The notes below the pieces were generated by a model. The model worked only from the letters and a program-made list of their open reading frames with translations, did no database searches and was not told where the DNA came from. Shown here one piece after another: positions 22,525 through 31,704 of a DNA stretch of 41,824 nucleotides. Each line of letters starts with the position of its first letter. The stretch's first letter is position 1. Both the position numbers and the translations under genes were made by a program. This DNA comes from CAZKNF01 sp964554105 (GTDB lineage: Bacteria > Bacteroidota > Rhodothermia > Rhodothermales > VXPQ01): positions 1 through 41,824 of the forward strand of contig CAZKNF010000030.1 of the NCBI GenBank assembly GCA_964554105.1, read 5' to 3'.

Positions 22525-23366
22525 ATCGTGGAGTGGGTCGAGTGATTTATAATACCCACGACTATGCGCCCGAGCTGAAGGCGGCAGTCGATGCGGCTCG
22601 CGAAGCCGGCCGCCACATTGCCCAGCGCGCCGGAACACTTTCAGATCTCCACATCCGGAAAAAGGGCCTTAATGACCTCGTAACAGAGGTTGATGAGGCC
22701 GCGCAGCGCATCATCATCGGCCGGCTTGAGGAAGGTTTTCCCACGTACGAAGTGCTGGCCGAGGAAGGCGAAGCGGGCGCAGCCGATACTCACGCCGTCG
22801 GACACCGCTGGATCATCGATCCGATCGACGGGACCACCAACTTCACGCACGGTGTGCCGCCCTATGCAGTCAGCATCGGTCTGCAGAATGAGGACGAAAT
22901 CGTGGTGGCGGTCGTTCTCGACGTATCGCGTAACGAGCTCTTTACTGCGGTACGAGGAAACGGCATGCGGGTGAACGACACTCCGACCAGGGTGAGTACG
23001 ACCGAGCAGCTTTCGGAAGGCCTGATCACAACCGGATTCCCCTACCGCACCGTCGGTCATCTCGAAGTGTACCTCCAGGTCCTCGGCGAATTCATGACAC
23101 GGTCGCGCGGCATCCGGAGGCCCGGATCGGCGGCGGTGGATCTCGCCTATGTTGCGGCTGGTCGCTTCGACGGTTTTTTTGAGACCGGTCTCATGTCGTG
23201 GGATGTCGCAGCCGGAATGCTGCTAGTAGAGGAGGCTGGCGGTCTAGCAACAGACTACCGAAATCGCAAAAATCGAATATTCGAAGAGCAGATGCTGGCA
23301 TCGAACGGCACGATTCACCTGGAGATGCTCGAACTCCTCGAACCTATGCGGGATGTATACCTTTAG
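22521..23366 (+). CDS. inositol monophosphatase family protein
   Basis: This is a Li-sensitive-type phosphatase fold protein of 281 residues. The metal-binding residues are visible: NDLVTEVD (D58), LAEEGE (E81-E82), IDPIDGTTNF (D100, D103) and MSWDVAAGMLLVEEAGG (catalytic Asp of WD). Members dephosphorylate inositol phosphate, histidinol phosphate or PAP, and E. coli SuhB also acts on ribosomal RNA transcription; the exact role here is open. The chosen GTG at 22521 overlaps the stop of the TPR gene (GTGA). A second possible GTG lies at 22542. Cytoplasmic by lack of a signal. Confidence 0.92.
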   Translation: MNRGVGRVIYNTHDYAPELKAAVDAAREAGRHIAQRAGTLSDLHIRKKGLNDLVTEVDEAAQRIIIGRLEEGFPTYEVLAEEGEAGAADTHAVGHRWIIDPIDGTTNFTHGVPPYAVSIGLQNEDEIVVAVVLDVSRNELFTAVRGNGMRVNDTPTRVSTTEQLSEGLITTGFPYRTVGHLEVYLQVLGEFMTRSRGIRRPGSAAVDLAYVAAGRFDGFFETGLMSWDVAAGMLLVEEAGGLATDYRNRKNRIFEEQMLASNGTIHLEMLELLEPMRDVYL

Positions 23367-23522
23367 GCGGATCACGGCTTGTCTGGACGGGCATACATGG
23401 TATCCGTAAAACCGCACAAACGTGGATTTCGTGAGTTTGGGTATCGGGTAGCGGATCAGGCGGAGGATTGCTAGTTTGGGCGCCGATACATACGCGTCAC
23501 GCAAGTATGGCTATATACTCTG

Positions 23523-24371
23523 ATGGAATCTTCCGGCTACGGACTGCTAAAGGACAAGACAGGCATCATATTCGGTGCCCTCAACGAGGCGAGCATTGCA
23601 TGGTCGATCGCCGAAGCGGCACACCGCGAAGGCGCACGGTTTGCGCTGTCGAACGCGCCGGTGGCCCGGCGTCTCGGTTCGCTCGACGCACTGGCCGAGA
23701 AAACAGGCAGCCAGATCTTCTGGGCCGATGCGTCCAGTGATGAGGATCTGAAGACGGCCTTCGAACAGGCAAAGTCTGAATTCGGCACGCTGGACTTTAT
23801 CGTCCATTCTATCGGTATGGGCATCAATGTTCGGAAGAGCCGACCGTATGATGATCTGAATTACGACTGGTATCACAAGACGCTCGACATCTCAGCGATC
23901 AGTCTGCACCGGATCGTCCACCAGGCCGTTGAAACCGGTGCGCTTGCCGACGGCGCCTCGATTATCGCGCTCACCTATATCGGCGCGCAGCGAACGTTTT
24001 CAGAATACTCCGAAATGGGAGACGCCAAAGCGCTTCTCGAGAGTATCGTGCGTTCCTACGGCTACCGCCTAGGGAAAAGAGGCATCCGGATCAATTCGAT
24101 ATCTCAGAGTCCCACACGGACCGTAGCCGGCTCCGGAATCTCCGGCTTCGATGCGATGTTTGAATTCGCCGAACGAATCGCACCCCTCGGAAATGCCGAC
24201 GCCGAGAGTTGTGCCGATTTCAGCGTCTTACTGCTGAGCGATCTTGCACGGATGGTTACCATGCAGAATCTCTATCACGATGGAGGGTTCAGCACGATGG
24301 GCATCTCGGATTTGATCGTAGACGACCTGACCGGCGTGCTTGCGGCGAAACCAGACGAGATAAATCAATGA
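23523..24371 (+). CDS. fabI: enoyl-[acyl-carrier-protein] reductase (NADH)
   Basis: FabI performs the last reduction of the fatty acid elongation cycle. The 282-residue protein shows GLLKDKTGIIFGALNEASIA (the FabI cofactor loop), FIVHSIGMG, LTYIGAQRT with Y152, and the Y-x6-K catalytic pair (Y162 and K169 in EYSEMGDAK). It ends with a regular C-terminal segment (LLLSDLARMVTMQNLYHDGGFSTMG). The spacing Y152 to Y162 matches FabI. It stands alone, 156 bases from the preceding gene; AT-rich TATATACT just before the ATG may be part of a promoter. The gene is presumably essential. Confidence 0.95.
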   Translation: MESSGYGLLKDKTGIIFGALNEASIAWSIAEAAHREGARFALSNAPVARRLGSLDALAEKTGSQIFWADASSDEDLKTAFEQAKSEFGTLDFIVHSIGMGINVRKSRPYDDLNYDWYHKTLDISAISLHRIVHQAVETGALADGASIIALTYIGAQRTFSEYSEMGDAKALLESIVRSYGYRLGKRGIRINSISQSPTRTVAGSGISGFDAMFEFAERIAPLGNADAESCADFSVLLLSDLARMVTMQNLYHDGGFSTMGISDLIVDDLTGVLAAKPDEINQ

Positions 24372-24481
24372 TCTGTTCTGGCACGACTTCTGCTAATTCG
24401 AGGCAGAGGCTGGATAAACAAATTGCACAGCCGTTTGTATTTGTAGCACATTCCACCGAATCATCATACCCGCTTGCGAGA

Positions 24482-25222
24482 ATGTTTCGTGTTCTATTCG
24501 TCGCCCTTCTGATGGGCGGTTCCTTTGTACTCACGGCCGGAGCCCAGACATCGGACGAGGCACTGCCCTTGTACTACGCGGTGGAGCGAGACGCTACGAT
24601 ATATTCGTCTCCTGATTCGTCGAAGCCGTACGTCCAGCTCAAATTTCGTGAGCCGGTATACCGGCTGGATGAACAGGGCCGCTGGCTCGAGATTCGCACA
24701 CAGGACGGCGCACAGGGATTCGTGCAGAAATCGGTAGTATCGAATGTGTGGATCCGAGTCTCGAAGGCAAATAAGACTCTTTACGTTTACAGAGGCACGG
24801 ATCTCATCAAGACGATCCCCGCTGAATTCGGATTGAATGCCTTCGCCGATAAGGAACGCCGAGGGAGTGCGACGGAGCCCGATCACTGGCGAACGCCTGA
24901 TGGTGTCTTCTTTGTCGTCAATCGGAATCCGAACAGCCAGTTTTATAAGGCGCTGGTCCTGAACTATCCTACGGCCGAGGACGCCGAAAGGGGAAGGAAG
25001 AAACGGTTGATATCAGAAAAGCAGTACCGAGCGATTATCGAAGCGGAGGAAAATTTTGAGTCCCCGCCTATGAACACGGCCTTGGGCGGATGGATCGAGA
25101 TTCATGGCCGCGGCACCGGGTCGGGTTCGAACTGGACACAGGGCTGTGTTGCCGTTCGCGATGCACACATCGACGAACTATGGCAATGGGCGCAGGTAGG
25201 TACGCCGGTTCTCATCGAATAA
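24482..25222 (+). CDS. secreted L,D-transpeptidase with SH3-type domain
   Basis: Residues 1-22 are a signal peptide (MFRVLFVALLMGGSFVLTAG, then AQ), which fixes the start at 24482; the upstream frame to 24209 overlaps fabI. Residues ~30-85 form a bacterial SH3-like domain (ATIYSSPDSSKPYVQLKFRE, GRWLEIRTQDGAQGFV). Residues ~88-246 are a YkuD catalytic domain: SKANKTLYVYRGTDLIKTIP, DHWRTPDGVFFVVNRNPNSQ, GGWIEIHGRG (H208) and NWTQGCVAV (nucleophile C222). YkuD enzymes cross-link peptidoglycan 3-3 or attach lipoproteins to it, so action in the periplasm is expected. The gap after fabI is 110 bases. A YkuD domain with the long DAERGRKKRLI insert is typical of the YafK-like group. Confidence 0.93.
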   Translation: MFRVLFVALLMGGSFVLTAGAQTSDEALPLYYAVERDATIYSSPDSSKPYVQLKFREPVYRLDEQGRWLEIRTQDGAQGFVQKSVVSNVWIRVSKANKTLYVYRGTDLIKTIPAEFGLNAFADKERRGSATEPDHWRTPDGVFFVVNRNPNSQFYKALVLNYPTAEDAERGRKKRLISEKQYRAIIEAEENFESPPMNTALGGWIEIHGRGTGSGSNWTQGCVAVRDAHIDELWQWAQVGTPVLIE

Positions 25223-25308
25223 CTTCCGAGCACGCTACAGGAGCCGTGGCCCCCACTTTATCATCGTGATCGACTGACCACGAGGGCAGTTGCACCGACA
25301 ACGCATTT

Positions 25309-25917
25309 ATGTCTGATTCCACGTCCACCAAGAGCATCCGTTCGACAAACCACAACAAGCACACCACGTCGAACTGGTTCTACCGGAAGCATCTGGAGAG
25401 CTTTTTCGAAAAACTGGGTGAGTCTGTCGAAGAAACCGGCTGCACGACGCTCCTCGACGCTGGGTGCGGCGAGGGCTTTGTGGCAGACTTTCTGTCGAAG
25501 AGGCTGCCGGACCTCAAGGTCACCGGCGTCGACATCAATTCCGAAGCGATCGAATTTGCGAAAGAGCACTTCGGTGATGAGGCCGTTTTCCGAATAGGCA
25601 GCGTATACAAGCTTCCTTTCTCCGACAACTCGTTCGATACTGTGCTGTGCAGCGAGGTGCTCGAACACTTGGACGATCCGAACCGCGCGGTTTCGGAGCT
25701 GAAGCGCGTCGCGCGGGACTATGTGGTCATAACCGTGCCGCACGAACCATACTTCCAATGGTTGAATAATATCAGCCAGTGGCTGCACCTGGGTCCTGAC
25801 TGCGCCCACGTTAATTTTTGGACGTCGAACACATTTCAGGCATTCATCTCAGCCTACTTCGATGATCCTCAGTTCGAGTGGAAGCAGCTCTACCAGATCG
25901 CTATCGCCAAATTGTAG
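25309..25917 (+). CDS. class I SAM-dependent methyltransferase
   Basis: This 202-residue cytoplasmic methyltransferase has motif I LLDAGCGEGFVADFL (residues ~48-62), the acidic motif II VTGVDINSEAIEFAKEHF, and a later DTVLCSEVLEHLDDP with post motif VSELKRVARDYVVITVPHEP. The type 11/23 fold is clear, but the methyl acceptor is not. It lies between the L,D-transpeptidase and the NfeD gene, all on the plus strand, with 86 and 69 base gaps; operon membership is uncertain. The C-terminal half (NFWTSNTFQAFISAYFDDP) resembles the lid of small-molecule or lipid methyltransferases. Confidence 0.9.
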   Translation: MSDSTSTKSIRSTNHNKHTTSNWFYRKHLESFFEKLGESVEETGCTTLLDAGCGEGFVADFLSKRLPDLKVTGVDINSEAIEFAKEHFGDEAVFRIGSVYKLPFSDNSFDTVLCSEVLEHLDDPNRAVSELKRVARDYVVITVPHEPYFQWLNNISQWLHLGPDCAHVNFWTSNTFQAFISAYFDDPQFEWKQLYQIAIAKL

Positions 25918-25986
25918 GCGACGACACACGCGAGCCGACTGAATCTTACGTCCCTCGGAGATCGTAGGAGAGGATACCATCTCCAT

Positions 25987-27444
25987 ATGCTTCGAATGAT
26001 CATGACTACGGCTCATTTTCGCCTTTGGACGGCGCTTTGCCTGCTTCCGCTCATGCTGATCGCGGCGGCGGCACACGGCCAATCCGTGCCTGATGCGGCA
26101 GAGCAGATCCAGGCACCGGAGTACCCGTTGTTCGCGGAAGCGCTGCAAGCGGGCTCCGTATATATCGTTCCGGTCGAGGGAACGATCGACAACGTGCTTG
26201 CTCACTATCTCGATAGGGCAATCGGAGACGCGGAGAGCAACGGCGCGTCACTTATCATTTTCCACATCGACACGTTCGGCGGACTCGTCGACGCGGCGGA
26301 CCACATCCGAAAGGCCATACTGAATGCCGATCCGACGACCGTCGCGTTTATCGACAAGAACGCAGCGTCAGCCGGTGCACTCATTTCCTACGCCGCCGAT
26401 AAGATCGTCATGGTACCGGGCTCGTCGATCGGAGCGGCCACCGTCGTCGAGGGTGCGGGTGGTGATGCGGCGCCGGACAAGTACCAGAGTTACATGCGCG
26501 GACTCATGCGGTCGACGGCGGAGGCCAATGGCCGTGATCCGCGTATCGCGGAAGCGATGGTTGACGAGACGCTCGAGGTGGAGGGTGTATCTCCGGCAGG
26601 AAGTGTGCTCACGCTATCGGCGACGGAAGCTCGACAACTGGGTGTGGCGGATGCCGTTCTGGATGAAATGGGAGCGGTAATCGAACAGGCGGGGCTGACC
26701 GAAACACAAGTCACCCGTCATCATGCAACAGGTACCGAGCGCCTCCTGCGGTTTCTCAGCTCGCCGGTCCTGCAGTCCATTCTCATGCTGATGATGATGG
26801 GCGGGCTGTACTTCGAGCTGCAAACGCCCGGCGTCGGCTTTGCAGGAACCATCGCGGCGATCGGCGCCTCCATGTTCTTTGCGCCGCACTACATGATGGG
26901 ATTGGTGGAGAGCTGGGAACTCGTTCTGTTCGGCATCGGCGTCTTGCTGCTTCTCGCCGAGATATTCGTGATTCCCGGATTCGGTGTGGCCGGCATATCC
27001 GGTCTGGTTCTCGTAGTCGGATCGCTGTTCGCCGCGCTTGTCGGCAACATCGGCCTGCAGTTTCCTGGAGCTGAAGAGCTCGCTTCGGCAGTCCTGACGA
27101 TGGCGATCACAATGGTCTTGCTTATCGTGATGATGTTTTCGTTAAGCCGTTATTTACCGCGGTCGGAGAGATTCAACCAGCTTGTCCTCAGTCCCGAGCT
27201 CTCCAGCCTTGGCGGTTTCGTATCGGCTGAATCCGTCAGCGACCTGAAGGGAAAGTTGGGTCAGACGATCACCCCTCTTCGTCCATCCGGCGCGGCAGAA
27301 ATTGATGGCGAGCGGGTCGATGTAATTTCGGCCGGCGATTTCATACCGGCAGACACGATGGTCGAAGTCGTTCGCGTCTCCGGCTCGCGAGTCGAGGTAC
27401 GGCGGAAGCTGCTCGAAGCGACAGGCGAAACATCTGCAACGTGA
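25987..27444 (+). CDS. NfeD family membrane serine protease (ClpP class)
   Basis: This 485-residue protein has three regions. A signal or membrane anchor (residues ~10-32) precedes a ClpP/SppA-like protease domain (about 55-250): VYIVPVEGTIDNVLAHYL, IIFHIDTFGGLVDAADHIR and KNAASAGALISYAADKI, with the nucleophile serine about S128 and a possible base lysine near K165. Four or five membrane helices follow (about 255-395), and finally an OB-type NfeD domain (LGQTITPLRPSGAAEIDGER). Such proteins partner with SPFH/flotillin membrane scaffolds and degrade membrane or stomatin-like proteins. No SPFH gene is adjacent here, but a second, protease-less NfeD follows 52 bases later. Confidence 0.93.
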   Translation: MLRMIMTTAHFRLWTALCLLPLMLIAAAAHGQSVPDAAEQIQAPEYPLFAEALQAGSVYIVPVEGTIDNVLAHYLDRAIGDAESNGASLIIFHIDTFGGLVDAADHIRKAILNADPTTVAFIDKNAASAGALISYAADKIVMVPGSSIGAATVVEGAGGDAAPDKYQSYMRGLMRSTAEANGRDPRIAEAMVDETLEVEGVSPAGSVLTLSATEARQLGVADAVLDEMGAVIEQAGLTETQVTRHHATGTERLLRFLSSPVLQSILMLMMMGGLYFELQTPGVGFAGTIAAIGASMFFAPHYMMGLVESWELVLFGIGVLLLLAEIFVIPGFGVAGISGLVLVVGSLFAALVGNIGLQFPGAEELASAVLTMAITMVLLIVMMFSLSRYLPRSERFNQLVLSPELSSLGGFVSAESVSDLKGKLGQTITPLRPSGAAEIDGERVDVISAGDFIPADTMVEVVRVSGSRVEVRRKLLEATGETSAT

Positions 27445-27496
27445 CTCGTACACTGGACCGCGCCGCGAATCTCCGGACAGCTTATCGAAAGCTTGA

Positions 27497-27997
27497 TTGG
27501 AACTCCTTCTTCCCATATCTCTTGTTCTAGTCGGATTGGCGCTGATAGCCGTCGAGGTCTACCTCGTGCCCGGCTTCAACGTCGTCGGCGTATTCGGTTT
27601 TGTCGTGATCCTCTTCGCGATCGGCTACACGTTCTCCGAGACTGGCCTGATCGGAGGAGTCTATTTGACTATCGGCACGGCCGTTTTTGGAGGTGGGCTC
27701 TTCTATCTGATGTGGACGTCGGGTGCGTGGGACCGTTTTGTACTCGCAACGAACCTCCGAACGAATGAGGACTCCGTCGTCAGAGAAAGCGAGCATCGCG
27801 CGAAATACCTCGGGAAATCCGGGGTCGCAATGACGCCGCTTCGCCCCACCGGCGTGGCAGAGATCGACGGCGAACGTATCGAGGTCGTGACCGAGGGCGA
27901 ATTCATCGCATCCGGCAGCAAAGTGCGCGTCGTCGCAATGGATCGGCGGAAGTTTTTCGTTCGGCTGACGGACGCGGTCGCTGAATCGGCGAACTGA
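27497..27997 (+). CDS. short NfeD-like membrane protein
   Basis: This 166-residue protein starts with a TTG codon (MELLLPISLVLVGLALIAVE); no earlier start is possible because a stop codon immediately precedes it. Residues ~1-75 form three or four membrane segments, and ~100-160 are an NfeD OB-like domain (GVAMTPLRPTGVAEIDGERI with EVVTEGEFIASGSKVRVV). The domain is closely similar to the C-terminus of the long NfeD just upstream, so the pair are paralogues. Short NfeD proteins usually act with SPFH-domain proteins; none is present nearby. A hairpin-free gap of 181 bases follows, to the helicase. Confidence 0.88.
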   Translation: MELLLPISLVLVGLALIAVEVYLVPGFNVVGVFGFVVILFAIGYTFSETGLIGGVYLTIGTAVFGGGLFYLMWTSGAWDRFVLATNLRTNEDSVVRESEHRAKYLGKSGVAMTPLRPTGVAEIDGERIEVVTEGEFIASGSKVRVVAMDRRKFFVRLTDAVAESAN

Positions 27998-28178
27998 CCT
28001 CCCTTGTTCGAAGAGGCAAGATGTAATCGGGTCGAATCCGGTGCGGCCCGCTCGAATACGCGCTGTTCAATCCCTATTTTCGCGCTCACCGTCCGACGGA
28101 TTCGACTGCTGTCGACGAGCAACGATTCTTGAACGGCACAACTACTCTCAGCAGTGACACCGCACGTCTTTCCACCGT

Positions 28179-30497
28179 ATGCGTCAGTTCCAGCTCGCCC
28201 TTGAATCTACCACAATCGATGCATCCGGCGCCGACTCGGCGGAGATACTAGAGGGGCTGAATCCTTCACAGCAGGAAGCGGCCCGGACCACGGATGGACC
28301 GGTACTGATCATCGCCGGACCCGGATCGGGAAAGACGCGGACGCTCACGCACCGCATTGCCTATCTGATTTCGACCGGCAAAGCTCGTCCCTACGACATT
28401 CTGGCGCTGACCTTCACGAATAAGGCGGCTCGGGAGATGAAAGAGCGGATCCAGCGGCTCGTTGGCTCCGAAGAGGCAAAGGGCATCTGGATGGGGACGT
28501 TCCACTCTATGTTTGCGCGGCTGCTTCGAATCGAAGGGGAGAAGCTCGGCTATACATCCGATTTCAGCATTTACGATACCGACGATTCAGAGCGGATCAT
28601 ACGGCAGTTGATGGACCGCTTCGACATGGACACCAAACAGTTCAGTCCGAGAAGTCTGCGCCACCTGATATCGAGTGCGAAGAACCAGCTTATCTCGCCG
28701 GCGGAGTACGGGCGTGTGGCAGGCTCGCTGCCACAGGACCGCGCGGCCAAACTCTACGGGCCGTACGAAGAGATGCTGCGGCGTTCGAATGCCCTCGATT
28801 TCGACGACCTGCTCATCAAGCCGATCAAATTGTTCGATCAGCATCCGGATGTGCTGGAGAAATATCAGAGCCGGTGGAAGTACGTGCACATCGACGAATA
28901 TCAGGATACGAACCGTGCGCAGTACGTAGTTGCAAAACAGCTCGTCGATAAGCATGAGAACGTTTGCGTCGTGGGCGATGATGCGCAGAGCATCTATGCT
29001 TTTCGCGGGGCAGACATCGGAAATATTCTCTCCTTTCAGCGCGATTATCCCTCGGCGTCGACGGTGCGGCTGGAACAGAACTATCGCTCGACGCAGCGGA
29101 TTCTGCGAATGGCCGATTCCATCATCAAGCAGAATCAGGACCAACTCGAAAAGTCGCTCTGGACCGAAAACCCGGAGGGCGATTACGTGATCTTGATGGA
29201 GGCCCTGTCGGAAAAGGACGAAGCTCAGAAAATCGAGAGGACCATTCGCGATTTGCAAGTACGGATCGGTTACGGCGCCGAACAGTTCGCCATCCTTTAT
29301 CGCACGAACGCACAGAGCCGATCGATCGAGGATGCGCTGCGGCGCGGCGGGCTGCCGTACCGCGTTATCGGTGGCGTTTCCTTTTACCAGCGTAAGGAGA
29401 TCAAAGATGTGCTGGCATACTTGCGGCTGACCGTCAATCCGAACGATACGGCCAGCCTTCGCCGTGTCATTAACTATCCGACCCGCGGGATCGGTGACAA
29501 GACGCAGGAACGGATCATCGCATTCTCCCGCAAGCACGGCGTTACGGTGTGGGAGGCTGTGTCGCGGGTTTCGGAACTTGGCCTGCCGACTCGCACGGAG
29601 AATGCCGTGACGGCGTTTCGCGCGATGATGGAACAGTATATCGACGCCGCCGCATCCGATACGCCCGGCGAGGACATCGCCCGAGCTCTCGTACAGGAGA
29701 CCGGCATCGTCGACGATATTAAGAAGGAGCAGACCACCGAGAATCTGATGCGGTGGGAAAACGTGCAGGAGCTTCTGAACGCCCTCGCGGAGTATACGGC
29801 GGCCGATCCGGCCAATCGTACGCTGGCTACGTTCCTGCAGGAGGTCTCGCTGATCACGGACATGGATGAGAGTGACGATACGGAGCGGCGGGTAACGTTA
29901 ATGACGCTGCACGCATCGAAGGGTCTGGAATATCCGGTCGTATTCATCACAGGTCTGGAGGAGGGTCTTTTTCCGTTGGCCAAAGCGGCGCAAGATGTGA
30001 CGGAGCTCGAGGAAGAGCGGCGGCTGTTCTACGTAGGCGTCACGCGAGCCGAGGAGCGGCTTTTTCTGTCGCACGCGCGGAGCCGCTTTCGCTACGGTCA
30101 GCACGAGTCGAGCATTCGCAGCCGTTTTCTGGACGAGATAGATGAAGATGTCATCCGCACGGAGGCGGGTGCACGTCACGAAACGACACCACGTCGCTTC
30201 AGTGTCAGTGCCGGTGATTCGGTGCAGTACGACGACTTGGATCCGCATTACTACCGTCAGAACCTCTCCACAGGGTCTGCGAAAACAACCGAGGGACGCG
30301 GCGATAGGCGCGTGGTATACGATGAGGGACATGGCGAAATTGTCCCGGGCGTTCGCGTCGAACATCACCAGTTCGGCGAAGGGAAGGTTCTCGCGACCGA
30401 TGGAACCGGCAGCCAGGCAAAAGCCGTCGTGTTTTTTCGCTCGGTGGGACAGAAGAAACTGGTTCTGAAATACGCGCGTCTCCAGATAATCGAGTAG
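28179..30497 (+). CDS. pcrA: UvrD/PcrA-like ATP-dependent DNA helicase
   Basis: This 772-residue superfamily 1 helicase unwinds DNA 3'-5' in repair and replication. Motifs in order: Q motif LNPSQQEAART (~27), Walker A GPGSGKTRT (~47), Ia LALTFTNKAAREMK, II IDEYQDTNRAQY (~239), III GDDAQSIYAFRGAD, IV LEQNYRSTQRIL, V LMTLHASKGLEYPVVF and VI LFYVGVTRAEERLFL. The C-terminal tail shows the PcrA/UvrD Tudor-like region (GVRVEHHQFGEGKVLATDG). It starts at 28179 with an extra ~25 residues ahead of the Q motif, which is common. It stands apart from neighbours, with 181 bases upstream and 52 downstream. The gene name choice (pcrA versus uvrD) is conventional. Confidence 0.95.
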   Translation: MRQFQLALESTTIDASGADSAEILEGLNPSQQEAARTTDGPVLIIAGPGSGKTRTLTHRIAYLISTGKARPYDILALTFTNKAAREMKERIQRLVGSEEAKGIWMGTFHSMFARLLRIEGEKLGYTSDFSIYDTDDSERIIRQLMDRFDMDTKQFSPRSLRHLISSAKNQLISPAEYGRVAGSLPQDRAAKLYGPYEEMLRRSNALDFDDLLIKPIKLFDQHPDVLEKYQSRWKYVHIDEYQDTNRAQYVVAKQLVDKHENVCVVGDDAQSIYAFRGADIGNILSFQRDYPSASTVRLEQNYRSTQRILRMADSIIKQNQDQLEKSLWTENPEGDYVILMEALSEKDEAQKIERTIRDLQVRIGYGAEQFAILYRTNAQSRSIEDALRRGGLPYRVIGGVSFYQRKEIKDVLAYLRLTVNPNDTASLRRVINYPTRGIGDKTQERIIAFSRKHGVTVWEAVSRVSELGLPTRTENAVTAFRAMMEQYIDAAASDTPGEDIARALVQETGIVDDIKKEQTTENLMRWENVQELLNALAEYTAADPANRTLATFLQEVSLITDMDESDDTERRVTLMTLHASKGLEYPVVFITGLEEGLFPLAKAAQDVTELEEERRLFYVGVTRAEERLFLSHARSRFRYGQHESSIRSRFLDEIDEDVIRTEAGARHETTPRRFSVSAGDSVQYDDLDPHYYRQNLSTGSAKTTEGRGDRRVVYDEGHGEIVPGVRVEHHQFGEGKVLATDGTGSQAKAVVFFRSVGQKKLVLKYARLQIIE

Positions 30498-30549
30498 AGT
30501 AGTCCTTTACAGTCATCGACACGTTCTCCAACGAGTTGGGCAAAGCGTT

Positions 30550-31584
30550 TTGAAACAGATCATCATTCTGGTTTTTGCAGCGTTCGTCATGATCGGCTGC
30601 AATGAGGACGATCGTGAGCAGCTCGTGATCTATTCACCGCATGGGAAGGAAATGCTCGGGGCATACGAAGACAGCTTCGAGGCCGCGTATCCGGGCGTGG
30701 ATGTCCGGTGGATCGATATGGGCGGCCAAGATGCCTACGATCGCATCCGCACAGAGCGGCAGAATCCGCAGGCCAGCATCTGGTGGGGAGGTGCGGTCAT
30801 GGCGTTCGACCGTGCGGCACGAGAAGACCTTCTCGAGCCGTACCGGCCGACCTGGGCGGAACACGTGTCATCCGGCTCGTACGGTCCTGATGACACGTGG
30901 TACGGCACGTACTTGACGCCGGAAGTTATTACCTACAACACGCGATCGCTCTCGGAGGAAGAACCACCTGGGGATTGGGATGATCTGCTCGATGCGCGGT
31001 GGAACGACCGTATCCTCATACGTTATCCGCTGGCTTCGAGCACCATGCGAACGATCTGGGGGGCGATGATCCTGCGGCAGCCGACCATCGAAGAGGGCTA
31101 TGCGTGGCTCGCGCGCCTGGATCGAAACGTGAAGACGTACACCGCCGATCCGACGCAACTCTATCTCAAGCTGGCTCGCGAGGAAGGGGACCTCACCCTG
31201 TGGAATATGCCGGATACGTATATTCAGGCGAATACGGTCGGCTATCCGTTCGATTATCTCATTCCGTCGTCCGGCACACCGCTGTTGACCGATGGTATAG
31301 CCCTGGTTAAAGGAGGGCCTAATCTCGACGCCGCAAGAACATTCTACGAGTTCGTGACCTCAGACAGTGCGCTGGTCGATCAAGCCCACACCTTCTATCG
31401 CATTCCGGTTCGCACGGACATCGCGCCGGATCGCCTGCCCGAGTGGATTACCCGGGCCGAAATCAAGCCGATGGAGATCGACTGGAACCGCCTTGCCGAA
31501 GAAGGCGCAGACTGGATGCAGTATTGGGATGAGAATATCAAAGGCCGCGGCGTCGAGTATCTCAGAGAGCGGGGGCTTGAATAA
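30550..31584 (+). CDS. extracellular solute-binding lipoprotein (iron/FbpA-like)
   Basis: The 344-residue product begins with TTG (MKQIIILVFAAFVMIGCNED), a lipoprotein signal with C17 in MIGC. The mature part resembles periplasmic Fe(III)-type binding proteins of ABC transporters: LVIYSPHGKEMLGAYEDSFE, YPGVDVRWIDMGGQDAYDRI, WYGTYLTPEVITYNTRSLSE with WDDLLDARWNDRILI, TYTADPTQLYLKLAREEGDL and a GPNLDAARTFYEFV segment. Substrate could be iron or another small solute. No permease or ATPase gene is adjacent, and the gene is followed by a terminator, so the partner transporter must be elsewhere or absent. It lies 52 bases after the helicase. Confidence 0.88.
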   Translation: MKQIIILVFAAFVMIGCNEDDREQLVIYSPHGKEMLGAYEDSFEAAYPGVDVRWIDMGGQDAYDRIRTERQNPQASIWWGGAVMAFDRAAREDLLEPYRPTWAEHVSSGSYGPDDTWYGTYLTPEVITYNTRSLSEEEPPGDWDDLLDARWNDRILIRYPLASSTMRTIWGAMILRQPTIEEGYAWLARLDRNVKTYTADPTQLYLKLAREEGDLTLWNMPDTYIQANTVGYPFDYLIPSSGTPLLTDGIALVKGGPNLDAARTFYEFVTSDSALVDQAHTFYRIPVRTDIAPDRLPEWITRAEIKPMEIDWNRLAEEGADWMQYWDENIKGRGVEYLRERGLE

Positions 31585-31620
31585 AAAACAGGGCCGGCTA
31601 CCCGGAAGGTGCCGGCCCTG
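31583..31620 (-). terminator. terminator shared by convergent genes
   Basis: A 10-bp stem CAGGGCCGGC/GCCGGCCCTG (31589-31598, 31611-31620) is followed, on the minus strand, by six T residues, so it ends the minus-strand gene at 31705. On the plus strand, where it follows the binding-protein stop, there is no T tract, so plus-strand termination would be weaker. Its A-tract overlaps that stop codon. Confidence 0.85.
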
Positions 31621-31704
31621 TCTCACACGATCGACGCTCACTCATCAGCCTCGGTCCTCTTCAACAACGAGCGCCGACCGTGATTACTCTTGGCGGCTAC
31701 GCGC

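Noticed and set aside
24209..24481. In-frame upstream extension of the L,D-transpeptidase
   Set aside because: It overlaps the 3' end of fabI and lacks family similarity; the signal peptide at 24482 marks the start.
28005..28060. tRNA-like string GGTCGAATCC near the helicase gene
   Set aside because: The T-arm loop is one base short, and no acceptor stem, D arm or anticodon arm can be built around it.
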